A DNA stretch of 64,000 nt from Phytomonas francai (lineage: Eukaryota > Euglenozoa > Kinetoplastea > Trypanosomatida > Trypanosomatidae): assembly GCA_001766655.1 (NCBI GenBank), contig MJCC01000020.1, forward strand, positions 68,331 to 132,330, read 5' to 3'. Every line of letters begins with the position of its first letter. Within the stretch, counting starts at the first letter, position 1. The notes under the pieces were generated by a model that did not search any database, had not been told where the DNA came from, and saw nothing but the letters and a program-made list of their open reading frames with translations. This document shows, piece after piece, positions 1-10,353 of this stretch. The position numbers and the translations under genes were made by a program.

Positions 1-3000
1 TGGGACCTCCGCGAGTTCGCCCGCGAAAGGGGTTTCAGAGCCTCCTCCACCCCACCTCCCGCCTTGGCAGTGAGGATCTGATCACAGATGTTTGGGGGCA
101 GCTCTTGCGGGTGCAAACGACCATGGTTCATGGCCTCGTGGGCTTCCGCAGAAAGTCTGGACATTGTGTCTGGGTTTTGCGTCATTATTTCTTCGATTGA
201 TGGCGCATTTCGGAACTGGCTATCATGCAACTTTTGCACATCCAGAGCCTTCGCTGTCCGCAACGAGCTGATATGGGGCGTGCTTCTTGTGGAAGGCTTC
301 GAATCCCCACGAGAAAAGGACCTGTTGTCTGTCAGAGACCGTCGCCCGGACTCAGGTTCGTTATTTTTACTATTAGCACTATTGTAATAGCGCCACGATG
401 ATCCTTTCGTTTCCGCGTAAGTTCGAGGAGGCTTCGCATAGGGATTTCCTCTAAATTTCTTTAATGACTTTTCACCATCCTGATGATGCGTCATCATGCG
501 TGTGCCATCACCAAAGTCGTACAGATGATTGTACTGCAAAAGTAGAGCGTCCCCAGGTGGTTGGTGAGGCACAAAAAAACCCTTACTCTTGTGGTTGTAA
601 TATATATGGTCCGGATCGCCTTCTGCACGGGCACGGAGCAGGTCGCGTCGCAGACGTGTTTGTGTTTTGCTTAGTAGCTGATACACATTACTGCCTAGTA
701 GAGATTCCTCGACTCCCATGATGGGGTTCGTTGCATTCCTATAGGTATGAGAGATATTTTCGCTGCTCCTGCTACGCGATCTACCTGTTTGCTGTACTTT
801 TGACCCAGAAGTTGGGCGACTATTGCTTGGAGCGTTTGCCGTCTTTGTATGGTTGTTCCTGTGAGACCGAGAAGATCTTCGTGTATTCAGGCGATTTTGA
901 TATGAAGTGGACTCCGAAGTAGTGTGCCGTCCTGGTGTATCGATTTCTTTATCCCTTAAATAGTTTTCTCTTTGAGGGATAAGCCCGAAGGTCGGGGTTT
1001 CTCCATAGAAGCTGTGGAAAAGGATTGGCTTGCTCATGTAGTTTGCAGACATCAAGAAACGAGAGTATGAGCCTTCGACCATTCGGTTGGCATGGCTATT
1101 GTCAGCACCACGCCGGAATTCCACAATAAGCATCCCTGTGCTGTTGGCTTCAATAGCTACTCGGGTAATATAATCATAATCACTTTCCACATGTTCAAAG
1201 TAACCAGCTGCGGGCTGCGTGAAATTGCTTTGGTGCGGTGCCTGTGTCTGATAAGTTTGATCTTTCATCGGCATTGCTGGAGCATAATTAATCGTCTCAA
1301 CATTCTCAGGAATCGTCTCAGATTGCTTCAGGGTAGATTTAGCGGCCAATTGTTCATTCAGAGGCTGTGGGTTAACGACTATAGGATTCAAATGGCTTTT
1401 AATATCTTTTTGACCCTCAGCAGGGGGGGCTGAGGCTGGCAGCATAACATTTATCGGTTCACTAGCTAAAGAGAAGTCGTTGGCAGGGTTAGAGGGCACA
1501 AAAGGCTTAAAGGTACCCACGGTGTCGGAGTTTTGGATCTCAGCACCGGGTTTGGATGAAGCATAAGAGTATAGAGGGGTCTCCTTGAATGCATCAATAC
1601 TATGCCTTTCAGCAACGGGTTCAACTGTGGAATGGGTTGNACCGGGTTTGGATGAAGCATAAGAGTATAGAGGGGTCTCCTTGAATGCATCAATACTATG
1701 CCTTTCAGCAACGGGTTCAACTGTGGAATGGGTTGTGGTAGGCAGTTCCTTGGACCCACCAGCAGCATTGGCTTCGGCAGGTGATTCAGCCGTGGGGTGG
1801 GTTGACGCAGACAGCTCCTTGGACCCACCAGCAGCATTGGCTTCGGCAGGTGGTTCAGCCGTGGGGTGGGTTGACGCAGATAGTTCCTTTGACCCACCAG
1901 CAGCATTGGCTTCGGCAGGTGGTTCAGCCGTGGGGTGGGTTGACGCAGACAGCTCCTTTGACCCACCAGCAGCATTGGCTTNNNNNNNNNNNNNNNNNNN
2001 NNNNNNNNNNNNNNNNNNNNNNNNNNNNNNNNNNNNNNNNNNNNNNNNNNNNNNNNNNNNNNNNNNNNNNNNNNNNNNNNNNNNNNNNNNNNNNNNNNNN
2101 NNNNNNNNNNNNNNNNNNNNNNNNNNNNNNNNNNNNNNNNNNNNNNNNNNNNNNNNNNNNNNNNNNNNNNNNNNNNNNNNNNNNNNNNNNNNNNNNNNNN
2201 NNNNNNNNNNNNNNNNNNNNNNNNNNNNNNNNNNNNNNNNNNNNNNNNNNNNNNNNNNNNNNNNNNNNNNNNNNNNNNNNNNNNNNNNNNNNNNNNNNNN
2301 NNNNNNNNNNNNNNNNNNNNNNNNNNNNNNNNNNNNNNNNNNNNNNNNNNNNNNNNNNNNNNNNNNNNNNNNNNNNNNNNNNNNNNNNNNNNNNNNNNNN
2401 NNNNNNNNNNNNNNNNNNNNNNNNNNNNNNNNNNNNNNNNNNNNNNNNNNNNNNNNNNNNNNNNNNNNNNNNNNNNNNNNNNNNNNNNNNNNNNNNNNNN
2501 NNNNNNNNNNNNNNNNNNNNNNNNNNNNNNNNNNNNNNNNNNNNNNNNNNNNNNNNNNNNNNNNNNNNNNNNNNNNNNNNNNNNNNNNNNNNNNNNNNNN
2601 NNNNNNNNNNNNNNNNNNNNNNNNNNNNNNNNNNNNNNNNNNNNNNNNNNNNNNNTTCAGCCGTGGGGTGGGTTGACGCAGACAGCTCCTTGGACCCACC
2701 AGCAGCATTGGCTTCGGCAGGTGATTCAGCCGTGGGGTGGGTTGACGCAGATAGTTCCTTTGATCTATCGCTCTTGGTATCCAGACCGTTTTTATTTATA
2801 GTATTCAGTAATTCTAAATCTGCCATTACGTTTTCTTGTGAAATTCCAATTATTTCTTCGCACATTTCTACCTGAGCTCCTGACCCGGATGTTTTATCGT
2901 GTTCCTGAGGTTCTACATTGCAAATAGCGGCTTTACTTTTTTTAACCTCGGCATTCAAACTTGTATCCATAAGCTCAGCTTCTGTTTTCTTGCCTGTTCC

Positions 3001-3162
3001 AGAGTTGTCGACATTAATTTTATTGGATTCTTCCAACACTTTTGTATGATCTTCTGTCGTATCTGACATTTCCATCTTTGTCGTGTTAGCGTCCGCGACA
3101 CTATTTTTGGACTCTAATTTTACATCTTCAAAATTATCTGTACCCTCTTTCTTTTCGTCCAT
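1..3162 (-). CDS. Repeat-containing protein of unknown function (3' end outside window, internal gap)
   Basis: I do not recognise this gene. The chosen start is the ATG at 3162, giving an acidic, lysine-rich N-terminus (MDEKKEGTDNFEDVK). About 130 residues later a tandem array of 23-residue units begins (SKELSASTHPTAESPAEANAAGG with variants), cut by 674 Ns at 1982-2655. Below the gap the frame resumes with the same repeat and stays open to base 1, so the C-terminus is missing. After the repeats come a more structured-looking stretch (around VAIEANSTGMLIVEFRRGAD, near 1080-1160), an Arg/Ser-rich segment (840-960) and a basic segment with RRDLLRARAEGDPDHIYYN (560-640). The Arg/Ser content would suit an RNA-associated protein, but that is inference only. 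A single N at 1640 sits between two perfect 95-bp copies, so one copy may be an assembly artefact. Confidence 0.8.
1545..1735. repeat. Perfect 95-bp direct duplication around a single N
   Basis: Bases 1545-1639 and 1641-1735 are identical and are separated only by the N at 1640. This pattern is typical of two contig ends that overlap but were not merged. The period is 96, so the duplicate keeps the reading frame. Confidence 0.85.
1756..2763. repeat. In-frame 69-bp tandem repeat array, mostly unassembled
   Basis: The units are 69 bp and encode 23 residues on the minus strand, with small differences such as SPAE versus PPAE. Copies are visible on both sides of the 674-N gap. A degenerate unit (SKELPTTTHSTVEP) lies just below the array. 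Confidence 0.9.
1982..2655. other. Assembly gap of 674 Ns inside the repeat array
   Basis: The run of Ns is bordered on both sides by the same 69-bp repeat. The gap is probably caused by repeat collapse, and its true length is unknown. The reading frame of the host gene differs across it, which only shows that the N count is an estimate. Confidence 0.95.
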
Positions 3163-3769
3163 TTTCTTAAGTTTATGTGTATGTATGCAATGTATCTGTG
3201 TTATAATATTTACTTCACTATTAAAGAACACGCACACAACTAATGTATGGAACAAGGTGAAGGAAAAAGAATAGTATTGTCAGTAGGTGCTGCTTATAGC
3301 GCAATTGGAAAAGAGAGCCAGATAAATAGTAATATTAGATGAAATCATGTGGTCATCTTGCGACGATATTTCTCTTCGAAAAAAGAAATACAATTAAAAG
3401 TATAAATTTACATCAGACTTGCCATTAGTTTTACCTTCTTGTATTGTGCACTTGTGTGAATTTATTTGTTATTGTAATAGTAACCCCTTTTCTTGGTGGC
3501 ATTTCATGGTCTTCTTTTCCTCTTCCTCAGGACATCTATTGATAGATTAGGATGACCAACCTCATAATGCGACGTGGTGAATATATTAGGTGAATAAAGT
3601 AAAAACTGGATACATCTGGGGCTTTCGATACCAATCATTGCTACTACAGATTCATGATGAAGCAATGGATGTAATTTATACATGAGCAAAATACAAAACT
3701 CAAAATAAAATATTCTACGAAAATGAGATACACAAGGAAAGTAAAGATCCATCGCAGAATACAAGGCAG
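3163..3769. other. Spacer between unidirectional genes
   Basis: AT-rich sequence with no gene I can support. An 89-codon minus-strand frame (3504-3773) overlaps the stop of the upstream gene and has no recognisable features. The spacer should hold the 3' UTR of the 361-residue gene and the splice region of the repeat gene. Confidence 0.6.
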
Positions 3770-4855
3770 TCAAGGAGCTAGGCTTTGAACAAGTTTGATA
3801 TCCTCGTGAAGTAAGCGTGCTGCAGCTTTCGTCTTTCGTGTCATACGTGCTTTCTCAATTGTCCGACGTGCTTGATGAAAGGCAGCAGCAGCTGAGTCTT
3901 TATCTTCGCGTTTGTAAGCCGCAGAAATAAAAGTACAGTTTTTTTCAGGATGTGTATGACTAATATCGGTGTTTTTTCCGTCTAAGATCTCTTTTTTTGC
4001 GTCAACAGCATCCGTATTGAGTTGAACTGATGCAGAGCCTTCGCAAATATCTATTACACAACTTGCCCCTGCAGCACCCCCGCCGTCTCCATCACGCGGA
4101 GGCGACACTTTAGGGGGCGTAAGCCCAGTTGGGTAGATCAGGCTCCAAAGACCAAGCTCAATGAGAGAGTGGTCCAAGGGTTTTGCGACCAGAGCGCGGC
4201 CTGCCTCTGCTTGCACACGCTCCCGTTCACGCTCTACCAGAGCCTCTTGTGCCGGACGGGATGGACAACTAGTATCGAAATTGTACACCCCGCGGCCCTT
4301 CCGAGTTCCAAAACACCCAGGCAAAGGGCAAAGATGGCTGGTGCTAGCCCCACCTGGCGGTGGCATAGGGCCTTTCTTTGGGATTGGAGAGCCCTGATCA
4401 GTAGCTCCACGACCTTCAGGGCTCGATTCAACGTGAAAAGATGTGTCGGAAGAGTAATGCCGTCGACCACCATTTCGAGTGTTGAAAATGTAGTTTTTGA
4501 CACCTATGAGGCAGGGACGCTCACCAGTTGACTTGGTGACAATTCCCTGGACCTCCTCATCCTTCATGCCCTTTTGCTCTCGGAGTGCTTCGTTGAATTC
4601 TCGTTGACATCTTTTCTGAGGCCTCTGGAAGATCTCTGGAAGGGTCGGAATGGGGCCTAGGGGCGTGAGTGGACCAGTTGCGATTAGTGCGTTGTTCAGA
4701 CACCCAGCATTAAGGGGAACTGGGGCGTAATGCCGACCGAGTTTTCGGCCGAAGAAGGCGCGCAGGTCAGCAGGCCGGCTACCAGGAATTCCTTGATCAC
4801 CATACGACGGATAGTAATTGGATTTGGTAAATGCTATGCTGATATCATCCTTCAT
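3770..4855 (-). CDS. Hypothetical protein, 361 aa, proline/glycine-rich
   Basis: The protein starts at the ATG at 4855 (MKDDISIAFTKSNYYPSYGD) and ends at a normal stop. I do not recognise the family. It is soluble by appearance, with no signal peptide or membrane segment. The N-terminal 180 residues have many short proline turns (for example GIPGSRPADLRAFFGRKLG and GPLTPLGPIPTLPEIF), followed by an Arg/Glu-rich stretch (EALVERERERVQ) and a basic, probably helical C-terminus (RRTIEKARMTRKTKAAARLL). Short proline motifs of this kind occur in microtubule-associated axonemal proteins, but that is only a suggestion. Codon usage and length support a real gene. Confidence 0.75.
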   Translation of the reverse strand: MKDDISIAFTKSNYYPSYGDQGIPGSRPADLRAFFGRKLGRHYAPVPLNAGCLNNALIATGPLTPLGPIPTLPEIFQRPQKRCQREFNEALREQKGMKDEEVQGIVTKSTGERPCLIGVKNYIFNTRNGGRRHYSSDTSFHVESSPEGRGATDQGSPIPKKGPMPPPGGASTSHLCPLPGCFGTRKGRGVYNFDTSCPSRPAQEALVERERERVQAEAGRALVAKPLDHSLIELGLWSLIYPTGLTPPKVSPPRDGDGGGAAGASCVIDICEGSASVQLNTDAVDAKKEILDGKNTDISHTHPEKNCTFISAAYKREDKDSAAAAFHQARRTIEKARMTRKTKAAARLLHEDIKLVQSLAP

Positions 4856-5525
4856 TAGTCAATATTATTCCTATTATTATTCGTGTTCACTGTTTAATCT
4901 ATAACCACTATCTGAAAATGGCAATAATGAAGAAAATACCCAGCATTGCAACGTATGCAAGAAGAAATATTTTATATCAACAATTTTCTTTTTGCTTGAT
5001 TTCATGCAGATGGACTTCAGTGATACCTTCAGAGCCTCTAATCTGTTTGAATGCATTTTCATATCGAGTAAACATGATTCCTAGCAATGCTATAATGGAG
5101 ATAGGTAAGGGTGGGAGTGAAGACAAGACACAAACCTACCCAAACCCAATTTGAATATACTAAAATGATTACACAATAAAGACTACGCTTTACACTGAGC
5201 TGTCGTCACTACACACGTTAAGAGTACTCAGCAGAAGTCCTTTTACTAGGATCCTATGTCAATATTACTCCTACTACGCCAAGTATAAACAACAAAAAAA
5301 GATAATAATAATAGTAATGAACATCAACAGCGAGTAAAAATTCAATAAAGAGGAATTGTGTGCATAGGCCTCAACGAAGGAAGCTACAATAACTTAATAG
5401 AGAAATACGATTGTGCATAGATGTCTCAGTATCTTTTCCTTGTTTGATTTTGTGATACTCCATATTTCCACCAGATCCTATTTGTCACAACCTCATTTTC
5501 GCTACCCCTTTTCCTATTTCCTTCC
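4856..5525. other. Spacer, with a possible small interrupted ORF
   Basis: AT-rich spacer between the M16-family gene and the 361-residue gene. The one item of note is the frame at 4908-5075, annotated separately. I see nothing else in it. Confidence 0.6.
4908..5075 (-). other. Possible small membrane-protein ORF interrupted by one TGA
   Basis: From the ATG at 5075 the frame reads 32 codons (MFTRYENAFKQIRG...), meets TGA at 4977-4979, then continues for 22 codons to a TAG at 4908-4910. The second part is strongly hydrophobic and ends IFFIIAIFR, like a tail anchor. The same frame is also open upstream of the ATG with another hydrophobic stretch. It could be a small gene with a stop mutation or read-through, or simply chance in AT-rich DNA. 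Nearby genes use TGA as a normal stop, so a changed genetic code is not supported. Confidence 0.2.
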
Positions 5526-7097
5526 CTACAAGCCCAAACGACGGATGGATGGAAAGCTGAGAATTTCACCATGACCAAAGAAAGATGTCGGGTGGCTAAG
5601 CATCATATCTATTACATCCTTAATGTCTGTTGTGCTAACTGCTTCGATGGCATGCAGAATTTCATCAAGGTTTGTTACCATTGTCGAGTCTGACATCGGG
5701 GGTAAACTGGTGCATAGAAAATCGCAGTAATCCTGAACATTGACGGTGTTCTCATTTAGAAAGGAAACCCTCGCGCTAAGTTTGGCGACGTTCAATGCCT
5801 CCTGCTGTGCGTTTTTCATCGCTTTTACTAATCTCAGTGCATCCAGCAACATTTTCGGCGCCTGTTCAGGCTCTGAGATGAGCGTGAGGCCCAGCAACCC
5901 TGCAGTTTGGAATGCTGTATAGAATGCATGCACCTTATTTTGAGCACGCGCATCACTGCTGTTGTTCAGCAGCTCGTTCGTGAGCCCAACCTCGAGCAGG
6001 GCTTTGGTCACAAGGCACGCGGCGTGCCGCCTCAATTGCACTCTATCACGCCCGTAGACGAGCCATCCCACCGCACAAATAGTTTCTGTATCCATAAAAG
6101 GCTTCGTGATGATAGCCTTGGCGCGATCCTCATGATCATGGAACTCTCCACCAGTGTACTGCCTCGCTTCCGTCTTTAGGTCTACTTCCCTATCCTCCCC
6201 CGCCGGGACGTTCTGTTGTTCTGCAGGAGGCTTGGGATCTCGTGAAAGGGCGTTTTCGTATACAGCGACAAGGGCGTCGTGATCGACGTTGACGCCCGCG
6301 ATAATGGTGCGGGAAGGGGAGGCGTAGCGGTTGTGGTGCTCCTGAAGAATTGCAGATGTGATATAAGACGCACTCTCCACAGGAGCGTAGCGTGGGCTGC
6401 CAAGCGGTTCCAGATAAAAAGCGATCGTTTCAAGCGCCAACTTCGCGTACTCTGTCGGCCGCTGCCACCTTAGTTCCTTTAATCGCGCGTCACAGGAATC
6501 ACAAAGAGACTTGATTACTGTTTCTTGCAAAGGTGGTTCCGTGAGGTTCTCCGTAATGGTATCGCGAACCGGTTTTGTCTCATGAGAAGACCACGACCAC
6601 TTGGACTTCATTCTCGCACGTTCCTCAGCAGTGCTATGGGATAAGTCGTAAGCATGCCACTTGTCCCTGGGGCAATTCACATGAACGCTGACATGGTATT
6701 TATGAACTCTAGGATAAAGTCCTTCGGCACTGGAGACTTTCTTCCCATGGGGATCTGTTGGTTTCGAGCTATGCATGGTGAGCACGGACTGCAGCATGGC
6801 ACCTAAGCCAGGGTAGTTGATCGATTCGAACGCTGGCCCAGCAAGAATATAGGCTCCGATAGACGATACCGCACCTCCAACATCGTGTGAGATAATGCGG
6901 GCGCCGTTCTGCAGCCTTGTGACTTGCACACCTTCGGGATGTGCCCCTGTCGTCGACGTTATCGAATCATTGCTAAGATTGGTGTCTGTAGGAAAAGGAA
7001 CTGACAGTGGGACCGGATCAGGTTTGACGTTATGCTTTGACTGAGTTTGCGTTGCAAAGGACGAGAAAGGCAATAAGCCCAAAGCGCGCCGGAGCAT
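5526..7097 (-). CDS. M16-family mitochondrial protein (processing peptidase alpha / bc1 core subunit type)
   Basis: The start is the ATG at 7097 (MLRRALGLLPFSSFATQTQ), which gives a basic, Ser/Leu-rich N-terminus typical of a mitochondrial targeting peptide; an upstream in-frame TTG at 7115 is not used. The body resembles the MPP-alpha and cytochrome bc1 core branch of the M16 peptidases: VTRLQNGARIISHDVGGAVSSIGAYILAGP near residues 65-95, then the second-domain pattern around FYTAFQTAGLLGLTLISEP, ending FFGHGEILSFPSIRRLGL. No HxxEH zinc motif is present, as expected for a non-catalytic subunit, and I see no glycine-rich loop of classical MPP-alpha. It should act in the mitochondrial matrix or at the inner membrane. 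Whether it belongs to MPP or complex III cannot be decided here. Confidence 0.8.
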   Translation of the reverse strand: MLRRALGLLPFSSFATQTQSKHNVKPDPVPLSVPFPTDTNLSNDSITSTTGAHPEGVQVTRLQNGARIISHDVGGAVSSIGAYILAGPAFESINYPGLGAMLQSVLTMHSSKPTDPHGKKVSSAEGLYPRVHKYHVSVHVNCPRDKWHAYDLSHSTAEERARMKSKWSWSSHETKPVRDTITENLTEPPLQETVIKSLCDSCDARLKELRWQRPTEYAKLALETIAFYLEPLGSPRYAPVESASYITSAILQEHHNRYASPSRTIIAGVNVDHDALVAVYENALSRDPKPPAEQQNVPAGEDREVDLKTEARQYTGGEFHDHEDRAKAIITKPFMDTETICAVGWLVYGRDRVQLRRHAACLVTKALLEVGLTNELLNNSSDARAQNKVHAFYTAFQTAGLLGLTLISEPEQAPKMLLDALRLVKAMKNAQQEALNVAKLSARVSFLNENTVNVQDYCDFLCTSLPPMSDSTMVTNLDEILHAIEAVSTTDIKDVIDMMLSHPTSFFGHGEILSFPSIRRLGL

Positions 7098-7967
7098 ATT
7101 GTTTCTTCCTAACAAAGTCCTTTATTTGCTGAATAATCGTTGTTGGACAGTTTTGTCTAAGGATATGGTGCCGACGTGAAAGGAAAACCAAAAATCACGC
7201 TGAAAGCCAAAGATAGAGTACCAAAGCATCAAAACAGCTGTACATGCTTAATAATCGATAAAAATATCATTACTCACGAAAACAACAAGAACTTTCAGTG
7301 CCCTAAACGTTTTAAAATTGTTGTTATATATAGTCGTACAGAATAAATATAACAGTAATATTTCAATAAAACAGAAGCAATTAGCACTTCATGAAGTATA
7401 AAGATAAAAGTTAATTTATGATTGCCTACTTCTCCTCCTGTACTTCAGAATTAATCATTAATTTTTGATTCGATAAAGCAGGGGCTGATTCAGTTAGGTA
7501 CACACAAAAAAGCAAAAACAGACAAGGCTATTAAATCAACTGCATAACATTCTGTTGTCAGTTTCTTCATTATATATATATATAGATACATATATATATA
7601 TGAAAATAAATCGACGAATGTTTCGTCAAAAAAGGTGGAGCTCTGCTGTAAATTATCATTCGAATAATAGCAATAATAATAAACAAATGTCACTGAAATT
7701 TTACTAAAGAAACGATGTCACTCGATACCTTTTAGTAATAATTCACTTGGTCCCTTTCACTCCTAATTCAATCTTTCGACATTAAACCATAACCCATTAA
7801 ATATTACAATGAAAATTCCTCTCACAGAATGTTTTAATAAAAATAAAAATAATGGTTTATAAGTTGACTAAACCTATGTACGAACACAATTTTTTATATG
7901 AAAAAGATTGCATTATGTACCTCAGAATGTTATCAAATTTTATTTAAGATTCATCGCCTGTAGGCTC
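7098..7967. other. Spacer, AT-rich, with short TA repeats
   Basis: No supported gene. It contains short (TA)n tracts near 7570-7605 and should hold the 3' UTR of the cytochrome b5 gene and the splice region of the M16-family gene. Confidence 0.6.
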
Positions 7968-8372
7968 TTATCTATAGTGCATACGCCAATTCGAACTTTT
8001 TGGATGAAACACCAAAACAGCTACGACAGATGCGATAGCGAAAGCGATAGCGGTAGTTCGCCAACGCGTCTCGATGGGTTTCTCTCCATGATCAAATTTG
8101 TGCCATTCCAAGTTTTCCTTCGACTTTGGTGATAGCGTAGTGTTTTCTTCCCACAACTCTAGCAACTTTAGGGCGTCGAAAGAATGGCCGACTCTTTCGA
8201 TATCCTCTGTCACGTCACAATTTTCTCGAGATAAGATGGCGTCCGAACCACCGGGATGAATTTTTTGGATAAATTCTTTAGGAACAAGAAAAGGTTTTTC
8301 TTTATAATACACCCGCACACACTCATAAGAGACCGTAGAGTTTTCCTTGGATACATTCGCATTTGGGTTCAT
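7968..8372 (-). CDS. Tail-anchored cytochrome b5-like heme protein, 134 aa
   Basis: The start is the ATG at 8372. The cytochrome b5 fold is marked by the heme motif HPGG (His39) and a second heme-ligand candidate in VGHSFDAL (His63). The 24-residue His-His spacing equals that of classical microsomal cytochrome b5. A single hydrophobic stretch near the C-terminus (IAFAIASVVAVLVF) followed by a short basic tail (KSSNWRMHYR) predicts a tail anchor, probably in the ER or outer mitochondrial membrane. Such proteins pass electrons to desaturases, sterol enzymes or P450s; the partner is unknown. The core is slightly divergent but both ligands are present, so it should bind heme. Confidence 0.88.
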   Translation of the reverse strand: MNPNANVSKENSTVSYECVRVYYKEKPFLVPKEFIQKIHPGGSDAILSRENCDVTEDIERVGHSFDALKLLELWEENTTLSPKSKENLEWHKFDHGEKPIETRWRTTAIAFAIASVVAVLVFHPKSSNWRMHYR

Positions 8373-10353
8373 TGTGTTGGAAAAGTGTAGTATGATTTTT
8401 TTTGGGGGTTAAGTAATAAGTCGTGTCGTCTTTATATTGGATCTAAAAAAGCAAATAACCTAAAGAAGTGAAATGTAAAAATCATGGGAGCTAAAAGGAT
8501 ATAGTGGGAGAATAATCTTCTCTGACTTCCTTCCATTTTTCCCCCCATTAACGAAAAAATTGTATAACTTGATAGCGGTGGGTTTAAAATAAGTGTCCGT
8601 AGGATGATCTTATCATCACTCACTCAATACATCACTGTGCCCCGCTTGTTCCCCCCTGAGAGGCTCTTACCCATTCATTTTTAATACAATATAAGCAACG
8701 TAAATAAGGACGGTGTTTCTATTTCTATATCACATCTCTTACCCTGAGATACTTTAAGGAATTCGACTATTGGTTTTTAGTAAATTTTTACTGCCACGCA
8801 GCGATAGTAGATGAGTCGATAGTAAATAAAGTTGTGTGTTGAAGAGTTAACCGTTAGATATTTTAGTTTCAAGCCTATCAGAAACGCACACGGAAAAATG
8901 CTAGCTAGACAATGCGGGGTAAAAAAAAAAAAGCAAGCGTAGTAAATAAAAGGAAAAGTGACATCGTTACGCATGCAGTTTATTTTAAAGATAGTATACG
9001 TATATATTGCGTATAAAGTACGTTGGTATCGTGAGTTCGACGATGCGTGAGATCTACATGATGTGTTTGTGTGCAGAAAGAAAAATCAATAAAACCAATC
9101 GATGAGGACAGGGGGAAAAGGAAAATAAGAAGGGCAGAGAGATTCTTTAATGTTTCACGGCAATCCATATTATTTAGTATCACTTTTGATATCATTGAAC
9201 TTCGCTAGAGAAATTATTTTACCTGCGTATCTTTATGTGTTTGAAACGTATAATACCGTTTTCAAGTTTTCACTTTGCTATGAGAAATAGATTGCGATGA
9301 TTCTGTTCTGTTTTCATACCCTTTTACTAAGTGGTGTCACTTATTTTTGGTTTCCTGTTTTTTCCGTTTTCCGAGAAGCTAGTCACTGAACTTTCACTCG
9401 TGAGATATATAGATGTGTGCATATGTTGGTGGAGGTCCCTTGCTGGATAAGCGGCCTGGAGCGAACTATTTTCGCTTAAAAAAAATATCCATCCCCATCG
9501 AAAAAAAGGCCTACCTTGAGATGTATGAGTAAATGTAGGTTAAGTAACAATAAGAAGGAAATAAGAAAAGAATACAACTGTAAGAACCCAAGAGGTAGAA
9601 TAAAGAAAGGGAAACTCTATATAATATGTATTGTGGTGAGTGTAATTTTTTGAATTGTATTATTTGAAACTGATAAATAATATGAAAAAGACACCTCCAA
9701 AGATATGAAAATCAAAAAAAAAGGAAAACACCCCTAAATTTTTATATTTCAAAGTATGAGAAAAAAATGTCAACCAAAATGAAGGAAAGAACATCATTAA
9801 TAGCCCCACTAAGCACTACTTAATAATTTGAAATTTCTTTCATAAATTTCTTACTTCACACTCTAATCATATCGCCAAGCATCAAACCTAAAAAATAAGC
9901 ACGAATATGCTTGTCTTTCTTCAATGAAGTGAAACTCCAGCTCACCGAAAATAACCGTATAAAAATATATAAATTTATATAAATTGCTTGTTAATATAGC
10001 CTATAGATAGAGATATAGAGAATTCGCAGCATCTGTATCCGCTATTCCCTTTGCGGGGACATTTGTTACTGTTGCCTATTTTGAAATATTGCCCATAATA
10101 GTATCCGTAGTGACTCCTTTTTTTATACCTGAATTTTTTTTTTGAAAAGCAGCCTCGCTAAATTTTTCTAAAATGAAAAAGTAGACATATAAATATATAC
10201 GCTAATGTGTGGACAAGCGATAGGGAAACTATATATTTCAAAGTTGCGTATTTGAGTAAATATCTATATGTAGATCCGTCCCAGAGGGCGAGAGCAAAAC
10301 TAGTTGTATAAAGATCGTTATCCTTCCCCCCTTTCCCACTTTGCTTCATTTTC
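8373..10353. other. Longest spacer in the window (about 2 kb), no gene seen
   Basis: AT-rich sequence between two genes on the same strand. Only short frames occur on either strand, including a 71-codon minus-strand frame at 8980-9195 with one hydrophobic stretch, which I do not accept. I saw no tRNA-like B box or other RNA gene. It is probably a long 3' UTR of the CCCH protein gene plus the splice region of the cytochrome b5 gene. Confidence 0.55.

Noticed and set aside
1756..2763. CRISPR-like or satellite array
   Set aside because: The repeats are contiguous without spacers, in frame and coding.
3504..3773. 89-codon minus-strand frame after the 361-residue gene
   Set aside because: It overlaps the end of that gene, is AT-rich and has no recognisable features.
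4977..4979. TGA as a sense codon across the genome
   Set aside because: TGA is the normal terminator of the AMP deaminase gene (36620) and of the gapped gene at 52229, and no other gene needs it as sense.
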